NCBI GenBank assembly: GCA_049653045.1
Contig: JBASFN010000163.1
Location: forward strand, 1-13,265
DNA from: UBA7657 sp049653045
GTDB lineage: Bacteria > Pseudomonadota > Alphaproteobacteria > Micavibrionales > Micavibrionaceae
DNA: 13,265 nucleotides
Reading direction: 5' to 3'
Shown: piece after piece, positions 1-6,374 of the stretch
How positions within the stretch are numbered: position 1 is the stretch's first letter
How the letters are laid out: each line of letters begins with the position of its first letter
Notes under the pieces: generated by a model
The model's database searches: none
Told to the model about the DNA's origin: nothing
The model's input: only the letters and a program-made list of their open reading frames with translations
Program-made: the position numbers and the translations under genes

Positions 1-48
1 TATTGACACCAAGTTTTTATCCTTTTGAATTTCAAATGATAACTGCAT
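1..48 (-). CDS. 5' end of an unidentified gene leaving the left edge
   Basis: Only 16 codons are visible, reading MQLSFEIQKDKNLVSI, so the product cannot be named. The start is well supported: ATG at 48-46 on the minus strand is preceded by a strong ribosome binding site AGGAAG (59-54) with a 5-nt A-only spacer. No stop occurs before the edge. A candidate minus-strand promoter (71-99) lies just upstream. The gene is divergent from the plus gene that starts at 199/202. The alternating charged and hydrophobic residues look like coding sequence, but 16 codons could also be chance. Confidence 0.5.
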   Translation of the reverse strand, partial: MQLSFEIQKDKNLVSI

Positions 49-70
49 TTTTTCTTCCTGTTGGAGCGGG

Positions 71-99
71 AAGCTAGCACGCTATTGTCATAAAGTCAA
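71..99 (-). promoter_or_regulatory. Candidate sigma70-type promoter for the left-edge gene
   Basis: On the minus strand, TTGACT (99-94) is followed by a 17-nt spacer and TAGCTT (76-71). The -35 matches 5 of 6 consensus bases; the -10 matches only 3 of 6. Its placement about 25 nt before the start codon at 48 suits a short leader. The -35 overlaps one copy of the repeated 10-mer TCATAAAGTC (88-97). Confidence 0.3.
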
Positions 100-147
100 C
101 CTATTGGGTATTTTTTCTTTTATTACAATGCATTAGCGTGAAGTTGT

Positions 148-156
148 TGATATAAT
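148..156 (+). promoter_or_regulatory. Extended -10 promoter element
   Basis: TGATATAAT is an extended -10 (TG-N-TATAAT) with a perfect -10 hexamer at 151-156. No convincing -35 lies 16-18 nt upstream, as is usual for extended -10 promoters. Transcription would start near 163 and give a leader of about 40 nt for the plus-strand gene at 199/202. It also argues against the GTG at 175 as start codon, which would leave only about 12 nt of leader and has no ribosome binding site. Confidence 0.5.
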
Positions 157-201
157 GTAAGTATAATTGTTAGGGTGTGTGCTGTTTTTTGGAGTGAGAT
201 G

Positions 202-708
202 ATGGATCGTGTGCGGTTGGAAGAGAGTATTGCTAATTTAGTCAGAAACGAGATGTACCCGTTTTTTAATCGGTTTAAGAACCGTGAATTGCTGGAGGTG
301 CAGAAAGGGCGTTTTGGTGTGGAGGCCCGGAATGGTTTTTCCGGTTTTATCGAGGATAATGAATTAGGGTTGTGGATTGTCGGTTTGCATCTGTGCAAAT
401 TTGCGCCGGAGAGATCGAACGCCGCCAAACTTGGTAAGGCGATGATTGAGGCGTTTCTTGTCGGTATGGGGGATGATAAAATTTTTACCGATGAGAAAAA
501 GGAAGTTATTTTTACCTATACCCATAGATTTTTGCGTGATACCCGGCCTTCGCTTGCGACGTATTTTAACAAGATGCACCGTGCGGATTATCAGGCCAGT
601 GAGGAGACATCAAGAATTATGAACATATATCAGATGGATTTACGCGCTAGCCAAACAACTGAAGCTATTCTCAAAAGCCTTCAGGATAATTTGGGGAGCG
701 AGCCTTGA
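202..708 (+). CDS. Unidentified 168-residue soluble protein
   Basis: I do not recognise this protein. The reading frame opens at GTG 175, but GGAG at 191-194 points to ATG 199 or ATG 202. ATG 202 has the better spacing (7 nt), giving a protein starting MDRVRLEES. No signal peptide or transmembrane segment is visible. It appears mostly helical, with a conspicuous GLWIVGLHLCKFAPE segment around residues 54-70 and an aromatic, basic N-terminal part (MYPFFNRFKNRE). The gene is AT-rich and sits alone between a divergent gene on the left and a convergent gene on the right, whose stop codon begins 1 nt after its own (TGA 706-708, then TTA 710-712 for the minus gene). It has its own extended -10 promoter. 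It may belong to the same accessory block as the next two genes, but nothing in the sequence links their functions. Confidence 0.72.
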   Translation: MDRVRLEESIANLVRNEMYPFFNRFKNRELLEVQKGRFGVEARNGFSGFIEDNELGLWIVGLHLCKFAPERSNAAKLGKAMIEAFLVGMGDDKIFTDEKKEVIFTYTHRFLRDTRPSLATYFNKMHRADYQASEETSRIMNIYQMDLRASQTTEAILKSLQDNLGSEP

Positions 709-709
709 T

Positions 710-1861
710 TTATGCAGTGGGGCCAGCCGGACGTTGTGCGGTCTGATTGCCCGAATAAGTCCCGGTTGCTTGTGTGTTGTAGTCGGGGTCGTTGATGTGT
801 TGCATTTTTTGTGCCTCTTGAATCATCTTCTGGTGTTTTAGGTCTTGGGCGATGTGTTCGAAGCTGCCGTTTTCTTTCATCTCCTCTATTGTGCGCTCCA
901 GTAAGTCATCGTTGCCGCGCATTTCAACGAGAGCTTGAATTTCCGGTGGCATGTCTGGCGTGATTTTTTGCGGGAGCATGGCTTTTATATCGTTCATCGG
1001 GATTTCATCTGTGTCTTCGGTAAAGAAATTGATAACGGCTTCGGTGATGCCGGAGGCTGCCCATGCGCCGACCATACAGCCGCCTATGCCGCCGACGGCG
1101 GGGCCAGCTATTCCTGTGACGGGGGATGTCAATGCGCCGAGTTTTGCGCCGCCGATTCCTCCTGCCACGCATCCGCCTGCGCTGGAGGCGTCGTTTGCGG
1201 CAGCCTTAGCAATTTCTTCTCCGCTTTTGCTCTTTGTTATTGCGTCAGTCGTTTCGGCGGCGGGGTTAAGCGGTTCCACCCCCGCAATCACGACTTCCCC
1301 GGCGCTTGCCCCATTTGAATAGGCTAGTGTTGCGGCGGCAACCCCAATGCCGACATCGACAGCAATATTTTTTGATGCTTTTCCTGCCTGATGCAGGGAG
1401 TCTTGCACAGCATTTTTCCAGTTTGAAGCTGCTGATTTCCATTCATTGGTAACGCCAGATAATCCCCCGGATACAATTTTGGGCGGGTCTGTAAGCTTGT
1501 AATTTTCTGCTGTCAACTGGATCTGTTTTTCAAAGGTTCTTGCACCCTGGGCTGGCGTTTTGGGGCGGTAAGCACTGCCGCCGTTCGGAGAATCTGGGTC
1601 TATAATCAAAAAGGTATTGGTGCGGTCGTTGTAAAAATACATTTTTCTGCCGTCGGGGCTGGCTGAAAACCCTCTGGTTTGCGGATCGTTCAGGACTTCG
1701 TAGATGTGTGATTTGAGATCATCCGGGTTTTGAATGTTTAAAGATGCGCCATCTGGGCTGCTTTTGGGTTTGTTGAAGCTGCCATAGTGTTGGCGTTCCT
1801 CGACGTGAGCAACTATTTTGTCTATTAATTCTTTTAATTCATTTGCAGCGATTCCCGCCAT
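710..1861 (-). CDS. 383-residue protein with glycine-zipper-like hydrophobic centre
   Basis: Family not recognised with certainty. Residues 1-55 are helical and charged. Residues 63-100 contain SPDGRKMYFYNDRTNT, then a hydrophobic beta strand FLIIDP and NGGSAYRP. That strand-turn pattern resembles, from memory only, short domains in secreted polymorphic or contact-dependent toxins. Residues about 165-195 and 226-275 are alanine/glycine-rich and hydrophobic, with repeated GG and GxxxG spacing (GGCVAGGIGGAKLGALTS; AVGGIGGCMVGAWAASGI), as in glycine-zipper membrane inserters. Residues 305-355 are an acidic/basic helical region, and the tail is Gln/Thr/Pro-rich. There is no N-terminal signal peptide. 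ATG 1861 is the first start; its ribosome binding site is weak, which fits coupling to the gene 44 nt upstream (stop 1908-1906). A toxin or effector role is inference; a phage-like or structural membrane-associated protein is equally possible. Confidence 0.72.
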   Translation of the reverse strand: MAGIAANELKELIDKIVAHVEERQHYGSFNKPKSSPDGASLNIQNPDDLKSHIYEVLNDPQTRGFSASPDGRKMYFYNDRTNTFLIIDPDSPNGGSAYRPKTPAQGARTFEKQIQLTAENYKLTDPPKIVSGGLSGVTNEWKSAASNWKNAVQDSLHQAGKASKNIAVDVGIGVAAATLAYSNGASAGEVVIAGVEPLNPAAETTDAITKSKSGEEIAKAAANDASSAGGCVAGGIGGAKLGALTSPVTGIAGPAVGGIGGCMVGAWAASGITEAVINFFTEDTDEIPMNDIKAMLPQKITPDMPPEIQALVEMRGNDDLLERTIEEMKENGSFEHIAQDLKHQKMIQEAQKMQHINDPDYNTQATGTYSGNQTAQRPAGPTA

Positions 1862-1905
1862 TTTTTTACACCGTCTATTTTTTTAGGTTTGTTTCAATAT
1901 CGGCT

Positions 1906-2307
1906 TTATGGGGTACACTCCTGTTTCCATGTGTTCCAAAGTTTTTCTGAAAATTTATCCATGTCGTCATCGTTAGGAAGATTGAGGGTTGTATCGGGAA
2001 AATATATTTCCTGATCCATTGCATTTACTGATGTTATAACTTGCACTAGGTGCAACATTTCTTGCTCGGTAACATCAATTTGTACGTCACCGTCTGTAAA
2101 AAAATCTTGTAATTTGGATATTTTTTCTGACAGCAGCCGGGTAGTTTCTTGATCGACATCCCTGATGATGGGGTCAATGATTAATCCAGCCTTGAGCATT
2201 GCGTCTAAACATCTGAATTCTTCTTGCGAGAGAGAGAGATTCAGATGCAATTCATTGTTTGTTTTTTTTATTGCATCGCCCAGTTTTTTTTCCAGTTTCA
2301 TCGGCAC
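1906..2307 (-). CDS. Unidentified 133-residue acidic helical protein, first gene of a two-gene operon
   Basis: The longest frame starts at a TTG (2319), but GGAG at 2318-2315 lies 6 nt before a GTG at 2307-2305, so GTG 2307 is the best start (protein MPMKLEKKLGD...). An ATG two codons later (2301) would have a 12-nt spacing. The product is small, soluble, acidic and leucine-rich, with no signal peptide or membrane segment. It begins with a basic-amphipathic helix (KLEKKLGDAIKKTNNE) and ends with an acidic helix (NDDDMDKFSEKLWNTWK). Its size, acidity and position directly upstream of the 383-residue gene are compatible with a chaperone, adaptor or immunity partner. No sequence match supports any of these. 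A candidate extended -10 lies 33-40 nt upstream. Confidence 0.65.
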   Translation of the reverse strand: MPMKLEKKLGDAIKKTNNELHLNLSLSQEEFRCLDAMLKAGLIIDPIIRDVDQETTRLLSEKISKLQDFFTDGDVQIDVTEQEMLHLVQVITSVNAMDQEIYFPDTTLNLPNDDDMDKFSEKLWNTWKQECTP

Positions 2308-2346
2308 TATTCGCTCCAAGGGTAGTGAATATCTGTATTCCTGAAA

Positions 2347-2355
2347 ATTGTATCA
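2347..2355 (-). promoter_or_regulatory. Extended -10 promoter element for the 2307-710 operon
   Basis: On the minus strand, TGATACAAT (2355-2347) is an extended -10 with hexamer TACAAT. Transcription would begin near 2340 and give a leader of about 33 nt before GTG 2307. No good -35 is present. It lies in the 83-nt gap downstream of cobT, where no terminator hairpin was found, so the operon may also receive read-through from cobT. Confidence 0.42.
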
Positions 2356-2390
2356 TAAAATCACCACAGAGACATTATTTTTCATAAAAT

Positions 2391-4214
2391 TTAGTTTTCC
2401 TCAAACAAATCAACCAGTTGCTCCGACAGCGCCTTGGCCAGTTCGTCGGCGTCGGTGATGGTTAGGGCTTTGTGGTAATAGCGTGTCACGTCGTGGCCGA
2501 TGCCGATGGCGGTTAACTCCACCTTTGAATCGTTTTCAATCCACTGGATGACATGGCGCAGGTCTTGCTCCAGGTAACTCGCCGGGTTGACCGATAGGGT
2601 TGAATCGTCCACCGGTGCGCCGTCGGAAATCACCATCAGGATTTTTCGTTCTTCGGCGCGGCGGGCGAGGCGGTTATAAGCCCAGACCAGTGCCTCGCCG
2701 TCGATGTTTTCCTTGAGTAACCCTTCTTTCAGCATCAGGCCGAGATTGCGGCGCGTGCGGCGCATGGGAGCGTCCGCGTCTTTATAAATGATGTGGCGGA
2801 TGTCGTTGAGGCGGCCGGGGTTGGCAGGGCGACCGCTTTGCATCCATAAGTCACGCGCTTTGCCACCCTTCCATGCCCGCGTGGTGAAGCCGAGAATTTC
2901 AACCTTCACGCCGCAGCGTTCCAGTGTGCGGGCGATGATGTCGGTGGTCATCGCGGCGATGGCGATGGGGCGGCCGCGCATCGAGCCGGAATTGTCGATG
3001 AGAAGCGTGACCACTGTGTCCTTGAACGGCATTTCCTTTTCTTGCTTGAAGGTGAGGGGCACATTCGGGTTGGCGATGACGCGGGCGAGTTTTGCCACAT
3101 CTAAAATGCCTTCCTCTAAATCGAATTGCCATGTGCGGCGTTGTTTGGCCATGAGTTTACGCATCAGGCGGTTGGCAAGTTTTGTAATTACGGCCTGATG
3201 GTGGCCGAGTTGTTTATCGAGCATCAGGCGCAGGCGGGTCAGTTCATCCGGGTCGGCCAGTTGTCCGGCTTCGATTTCTTCGTCAAAGGCCGTGGTGTAG
3301 ATTGTGTAGAGACCTTCTAGGCCGGGGGTGTAATTCTCTGAAAATCGGCGATTTTCATTGCCGGAGAGGGAGCCTTCGTCGTTGCCCGCCATTTCTTCGG
3401 CTTGGTCTCCCTCCAGCATGTCGCCGGACTCGCCTTCGCCTTCAACCGCGTCATCCGTTGCATCGACGGATTCTTTTGGTTCTTTCGAGTCTTTTTCTTC
3501 GGCGGATTTTTTCTCTTTTTGCGTTGACGTATCGCCTGAGTCTTCTTCCTCGCCGGGATCGAGTTTTCCGGTATCTATGCCCAGTGCGGCGATCAGTTTT
3601 TTTGAAAGATCGGCAAAGGCGTTCTGGTCGTGGATATTTTTATCCTGTAGGAATGTTTTTAAATCGGTTCCCAGTTTTTTCTTTAGCCATGGCTCCCACA
3701 ATTTAGCAAGATTTTCGGCGGATGGGGGCAGGGGTTCGTTGCTTAAGGCTATGCGGGACAAAATATGCAAGGCTTCGTGCGTGGGCGCGTCATCGCGTTT
3801 TGTTATCAGGCTAAAGCCCAGCCGTTTGCATTTTTCTTCTAGCACCGCGTTCAGATTGTGCGCGACGCCCTGCATGGTTTCCATGCCGATGGCTTCGACC
3901 CGTGCCTGCTCCAGTGCGTTGAATGTTTCTATTGCTGCCCGGTTTTTCGGACTGATTTTTTCGTGCAATTTTTGATCGTGATGTCCGAGATAAAGAGCGT
4001 AGGCATCCGCGCATCCGCGCACGAGGCGCAGGGATTGTGCGTTCATATTATGGTCGGGCAGGGGCAGATTTGTCTTGCCGATCCGGGACAGGCGGCCAAT
4101 CGGGGCTTCGGCATTCGAGAAGGTTACGTCGAGTTCTTTTAGTCCGGCAATGGTGCGTACACTCGCCGCCGTAGCGTTTTTGAAGGTTTCTATTGTGTTG
4201 CCGGTGTCTGTCAT
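2391..4214 (-). CDS. cobT: Cobaltochelatase subunit CobT (VWA domain)
   Basis: CobT is the VWA-domain adaptor of the CobNST cobaltochelatase. Together with the AAA+ subunit CobS it forms an ATPase ring that drives CobN to insert Co2+ into hydrogenobyrinic a,c-diamide in the aerobic cobalamin pathway (family knowledge). Visible features of the 607 residues: a helical N-terminal domain (about 1-215); a highly acidic, low-complexity Glu/Asp/Ser/Lys linker (about 218-290), typical of CobT; and a C-terminal VWA domain (about 395-605). The VWA domain has a complete MIDAS motif DNSGS with its Asp at residue 407, and a later VISDGAPVDD. Length is normal for the family (about 600-640). The ATG at 4214 lies 8 nt after the cobS stop (4225-4223), so the two are translationally coupled. 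No cobN or other cob gene is visible, so a B12 role is inferred from family alone; a CobST-like MoxR/VWA pair with another client is possible. Confidence 0.95.
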   Translation of the reverse strand: MTDTGNTIETFKNATAASVRTIAGLKELDVTFSNAEAPIGRLSRIGKTNLPLPDHNMNAQSLRLVRGCADAYALYLGHHDQKLHEKISPKNRAAIETFNALEQARVEAIGMETMQGVAHNLNAVLEEKCKRLGFSLITKRDDAPTHEALHILSRIALSNEPLPPSAENLAKLWEPWLKKKLGTDLKTFLQDKNIHDQNAFADLSKKLIAALGIDTGKLDPGEEEDSGDTSTQKEKKSAEEKDSKEPKESVDATDDAVEGEGESGDMLEGDQAEEMAGNDEGSLSGNENRRFSENYTPGLEGLYTIYTTAFDEEIEAGQLADPDELTRLRLMLDKQLGHHQAVITKLANRLMRKLMAKQRRTWQFDLEEGILDVAKLARVIANPNVPLTFKQEKEMPFKDTVVTLLIDNSGSMRGRPIAIAAMTTDIIARTLERCGVKVEILGFTTRAWKGGKARDLWMQSGRPANPGRLNDIRHIIYKDADAPMRRTRRNLGLMLKEGLLKENIDGEALVWAYNRLARRAEERKILMVISDGAPVDDSTLSVNPASYLEQDLRHVIQWIENDSKVELTAIGIGHDVTRYYHKALTITDADELAKALSEQLVDLFEEN

Positions 4215-4222
4215 GGGGCGAT

Positions 4223-5272
4223 TTAACTCACCGCCACGTTCCTGATCGCGCTGGCGGGGAGTTCAACATCGAAACACCGTTGATAATATTCCGCGATAAT
4301 CGGGCGTTCGGTTTCGTCGCATTTATTCAGGAATGAAAGCTGGAACGCGAATTCGCGGTCTTTGAAGATTAACGTGTTTTCGATCCAGCTTAGAACTGTT
4401 CTTGGTGACATCAGGGTAGAAAGATCGCCGTTGATGAACCCTTCCCGCGTCATGTCGGCGATGCGAACCATTTTATCGATCATGTCTTTGCCCTTGGCAT
4501 CGCCGAGCTGCGGGAATTTCGCCAGCATGATTCCCATTTCATCGTCGTGTGGCAGATAATTGAGCGTAACGACGACGTTCCACCGGTCCATCTGGCCTTG
4601 GTTGATTTGCTGTGTGCCGTGATAGAGGCCGGATGTGTCGCCAAGGCCAACCGTGTTGGCGGTGGCGAATAACCGAAAGGCCGGGTGCGGGCGGATAATC
4701 ATATTCTGGTCGAGGAGGGTCAGTCTTCCCTCGGCCTCTAGTACACGTTGGATCACGAACATCACGTCGGGGCGGCCTGCGTCGTATTCATCAAACACGA
4801 GAGCGACGGGGTGCTGGATCGCCCATGGTAGTAAGCCCTCTTTCCATTGGGTGATCTGTTTGCCTTCTTTCAGGACAATCGTGTCCTTGCCGATCAGATC
4901 CACGCGGGAGACGTGGGAGTCGAGATTGACCCGGACGCACGGCCAGTTTAGCCGCGCCGCCACCTGTTCGATGTGCGTTGATTTTCCCGTGCCGTGGTAG
5001 CCCTGAATCATCACGCGGCGGTTGTGGGCAAAGCCCGCGAGAATGGCCATCGTGGTGTTTTTATCGAACTGATAGGTCTTGTCGATTTCGGGGACGTTTG
5101 GGGTTTCGTCCTTAAAGCCCGGGACTTCCCAGTCAACATCAATCCCGAATGTTTCGCGGGCATTGAATTTCCGGTCGGGAATGGATGTGTATTTGCCTGT
5201 ATTTGAAGCCAGTTGCGTGACATCAAAGGACATGCTGGAGGGTTCTTTGTCTTTTTTTATGTGCTCGGTCAT
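4223..5272 (-). CDS. cobS: Cobaltochelatase subunit CobS (AAA+ ATPase)
   Basis: CobS is the AAA+ (MoxR-like) ATPase subunit of cobaltochelatase, the partner of CobT. The 349-residue protein has a family-typical lead-in (FGIDVDWEVPGF, residues 42-53), the block AILAGFAHNRRVM (76-88), Walker A GYHGTGKST (91-99), and Walker B ALVFDEYD (157-164). It also has a sensor region ATANTVGLGD and the downstream STLMSPRTV block. The longest frame begins at a TTG (5305). I chose ATG 5272 because it has AAGGG a few nt upstream; an internal ATG (5233) lacks a ribosome binding site. It is the first gene of the cobS-cobT operon. Its leader carries a 9-bp hairpin (5294-5317) and a promoter that overlaps the divergent promoter of the next gene. 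No cobalamin riboswitch was seen. Confidence 0.95.
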   Translation of the reverse strand: MTEHIKKDKEPSSMSFDVTQLASNTGKYTSIPDRKFNARETFGIDVDWEVPGFKDETPNVPEIDKTYQFDKNTTMAILAGFAHNRRVMIQGYHGTGKSTHIEQVAARLNWPCVRVNLDSHVSRVDLIGKDTIVLKEGKQITQWKEGLLPWAIQHPVALVFDEYDAGRPDVMFVIQRVLEAEGRLTLLDQNMIIRPHPAFRLFATANTVGLGDTSGLYHGTQQINQGQMDRWNVVVTLNYLPHDDEMGIMLAKFPQLGDAKGKDMIDKMVRIADMTREGFINGDLSTLMSPRTVLSWIENTLIFKDREFAFQLSFLNKCDETERPIIAEYYQRCFDVELPASAIRNVAVS

Positions 5273-5293
5273 GTGCCCTTTTGCCCCGCGAAA

Positions 5294-5317
5294 TGCGATT
5301 TTCAAGCTAAAATCGCA
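5294..5317 (-). other. Hairpin in the cobS 5' leader
   Basis: TGCGATTTT (5294-5302) and AAAATCGCA (5309-5317) are a perfect 9-bp inverted repeat around a 6-nt loop. In the cobS transcript it would sit 21 nt upstream of the ATG at 5272, just before the ribosome binding site. There is no U-tract after it on the minus strand, so it is not a standard terminator. It may affect mRNA stability or translation initiation, or may be a protein-binding dyad. Confidence 0.4.
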
Positions 5318-5378
5318 CGAAAACAGGCGCTAATCAACGGCTGATGCGTTCGGAAGACCTTTTCCTTGAATATATTTC

Positions 5379-5407
5379 TTGACATAAAATATAGCACAAT
5401 GTAATAA
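5379..5407 (+). promoter_or_regulatory. Sigma70-type promoter for the 5445-6974 cluster
   Basis: TTGACA (5379-5384) is a perfect -35, followed by a 17-nt spacer and TAATAA (5402-5407, 4 of 6 matches to TATAAT). Transcription would start near 5414, about 31 nt before ATG 5445. The spacer contains the oppositely oriented cobS promoter element, so the two polymerase sites overlap physically. Confidence 0.5.
5388..5396 (-). promoter_or_regulatory. Extended -10 promoter element for cobST
   Basis: On the minus strand, TGCTATATT (5396-5388) is an extended -10 with hexamer TATATT. Transcription would start near 5381 and give a cobS leader of about 110 nt that includes the 5294-5317 hairpin. No good -35 is visible. 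It lies inside the spacer of the plus-strand promoter 5379-5407. Confidence 0.42.
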
Positions 5408-5444
5408 ATATTATCATTTTTGACTTTACAGATTGTTAGGTAAG

Positions 5445-5960
5445 ATGGAAAAAAGACCAATTTTGACGTTGCCTTCCGCGCTTAAAGAAAAGCGTATGAG
5501 AGAGGCAGATGTACAGGTACAGGGCAACCTGTCTCAGGCATTCAAGCCGGAGGCGGGGTTTCACCATGGTGTCGGCTTTTTGGGTGAGCGTCGTAATGAC
5601 GAGCCTGATTATAACCAGCAATATGCCGCGCAAAAGAACATGGAAGTCACGGTTAGTTTTACAAATCAAGCGGCCGCCCTACAGAAGCAAATCGACAAAT
5701 ATCCAAATGATGTCAGTCTGCATATCTGCAATATTAATTTGCATATGAATGGTGGATATTTTGTTCAGGCCGAGATTTTGTTCGATTATGTTTCAGGATT
5801 CGATAATATTTCCGAAAAGGAAAAGGGTGCGCTGGATAAATTGGAGCGGCGGTTAAGGCAGATCAAGCGTGTGCATGCCGCCCCCCAGTTTGGTCATCAT
5901 GTTGAGAATTCACGCTGTCTTTCGGTGGCGGGGGATTGTCCAGATGTTGACATATTGTAA
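5445..5960 (+). CDS. Unidentified 171-residue protein with TPR-like core (paralogue of 6375-6974)
   Basis: The frame opens at TTG 5433, but ATG 5445 is preferred: AGG at 5438-5440 lies 4 nt upstream. The N-terminal 60 residues are polar and probably disordered, with a short motif GVGFLGERR (42-50). Residues about 70-140 are helical and TPR-like: KYPNDVSLH (85-93), then a Leu-rich helix, then GGYFVQAEILFDYV (103-116) and a charged helix (EKEKGALDKLERRLRQIKR). The tail has two cysteines. There is no signal peptide or membrane segment, so it is probably cytosolic. The third gene of this cluster shares both the GxLGxRR-type motif and the YP...GGF.QAE..DY block, so the two are diverged paralogues. 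TPR-like repeats usually bind proteins, but no partner can be named. It is divergent from cobS with overlapping promoters. Confidence 0.7.
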   Translation: MEKRPILTLPSALKEKRMREADVQVQGNLSQAFKPEAGFHHGVGFLGERRNDEPDYNQQYAAQKNMEVTVSFTNQAAALQKQIDKYPNDVSLHICNINLHMNGGYFVQAEILFDYVSGFDNISEKEKGALDKLERRLRQIKRVHAAPQFGHHVENSRCLSVAGDCPDVDIL

Positions 5961-6013
5961 AAAACACTTTAAATCACAGATGTTGTTGAGTTATAGAAAA
6001 AGGAGTTTGTTTT

Positions 6014-6241
6014 ATGTCTGATTTAAAAAATACCATTGTGAATTTTGCTGAAGAGCACCCCAAGCTTGCAAAATCTCTTGCGATTGCTGCTTTTGGTTTG
6101 GCTTGTTATGGATACGGAAGGTTTGGTGCGGAATGCCCGGATGCTCCTGTCAGTCCCCCGCTTGCTTCTGTGGTGTCGGAACCTGATTCTACGGTTAATC
6201 CGACCGGAAATATTGCGAATGATATTTTTGCACCTAAATAA
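6014..6241 (+). CDS. Small single-pass membrane protein, 75 residues
   Basis: The start is well defined: AGGAG (6001-6005), an 8-nt spacer, then ATG 6014. Residues 1-18 are an amphipathic, charged helix (MSDLKNTIVNFAEEHPK). Residues about 19-38 (AKSLAIAAFGLACYGYGRFG) form one transmembrane helix with small-residue spacing. The rest is a proline/serine-rich tail (CPDAPVSPPLASVVSEPDS...) with a cysteine right after the membrane segment. There is no lipobox or obvious signal-peptidase site. Orientation is unclear, since the positive-inside rule is weak here. It is the middle gene of the three-gene plus cluster, 53 nt after the first. An alternative overlapping frame (6045-6251) lacks a ribosome binding site and is a shadow. 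The function is unknown; it may be a membrane anchor for one of the flanking TPR-like proteins (inference). Confidence 0.65.
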   Translation: MSDLKNTIVNFAEEHPKLAKSLAIAAFGLACYGYGRFGAECPDAPVSPPLASVVSEPDSTVNPTGNIANDIFAPK

Positions 6242-6374
6242 GAGTTTTTAAGTTTATGGCTTTTTAGGAGACAGCGTCATCCGTATGTAATGACAATCTT
6301 TTCAAGCCGGAGATATTTTGCTTCATTCGACTTCAGAGTAGTAAGTTACCTTTTGCGTTATAGTAGGGTGTGTT
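6242..6374 (+). other. Possible eroded 5' end of the following gene
   Basis: This 133-nt gap carries AGGAG (6266-6270) with no usable start codon behind it: ATC 6279, then ATG 6285 followed at once by TAA. TTCAAGCCGGAG (6301-6312) is identical over 12 nt to 5541-5552 in the paralogous first gene, where it encodes FKPE just before the GFLG motif. Here it also reads FKPE, in a frame different from the downstream gene and closed by TAG at 6361-6363. I read this as a decayed or frameshifted N-terminus. The alternative is a chance 12-mer in noncoding DNA. No terminator was found here. Confidence 0.35.

Noticed and set aside
935..1322. Plus-strand frames of 123-127 codons opposite the glycine-rich gene
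   Set aside because: They mirror the Gly/Ala-rich minus frame (GC-rich codons produce Pro/Ala/Cys antisense frames), lack ribosome binding sites and overlap each other.
2320..2390. Terminator after cobT
   Set aside because: No stem of useful length followed by a U-run was found on the minus strand.
2788..3975. Long plus-strand frames opposite cobT
   Set aside because: They lie wholly within an unambiguous cobT gene and have antisense-like composition (Ser/Arg/Phe-rich).
4005..4021. Tandem GCATCCGC repeat
   Set aside because: Two adjacent copies inside the conserved cobT coding region, encoding ordinary residues; no evidence of function.
5273..5444. Cobalamin riboswitch upstream of cobS
   Set aside because: The leader is only about 110 nt, and no B12-box-like sequence or multi-helix architecture is apparent; only one simple hairpin is present.
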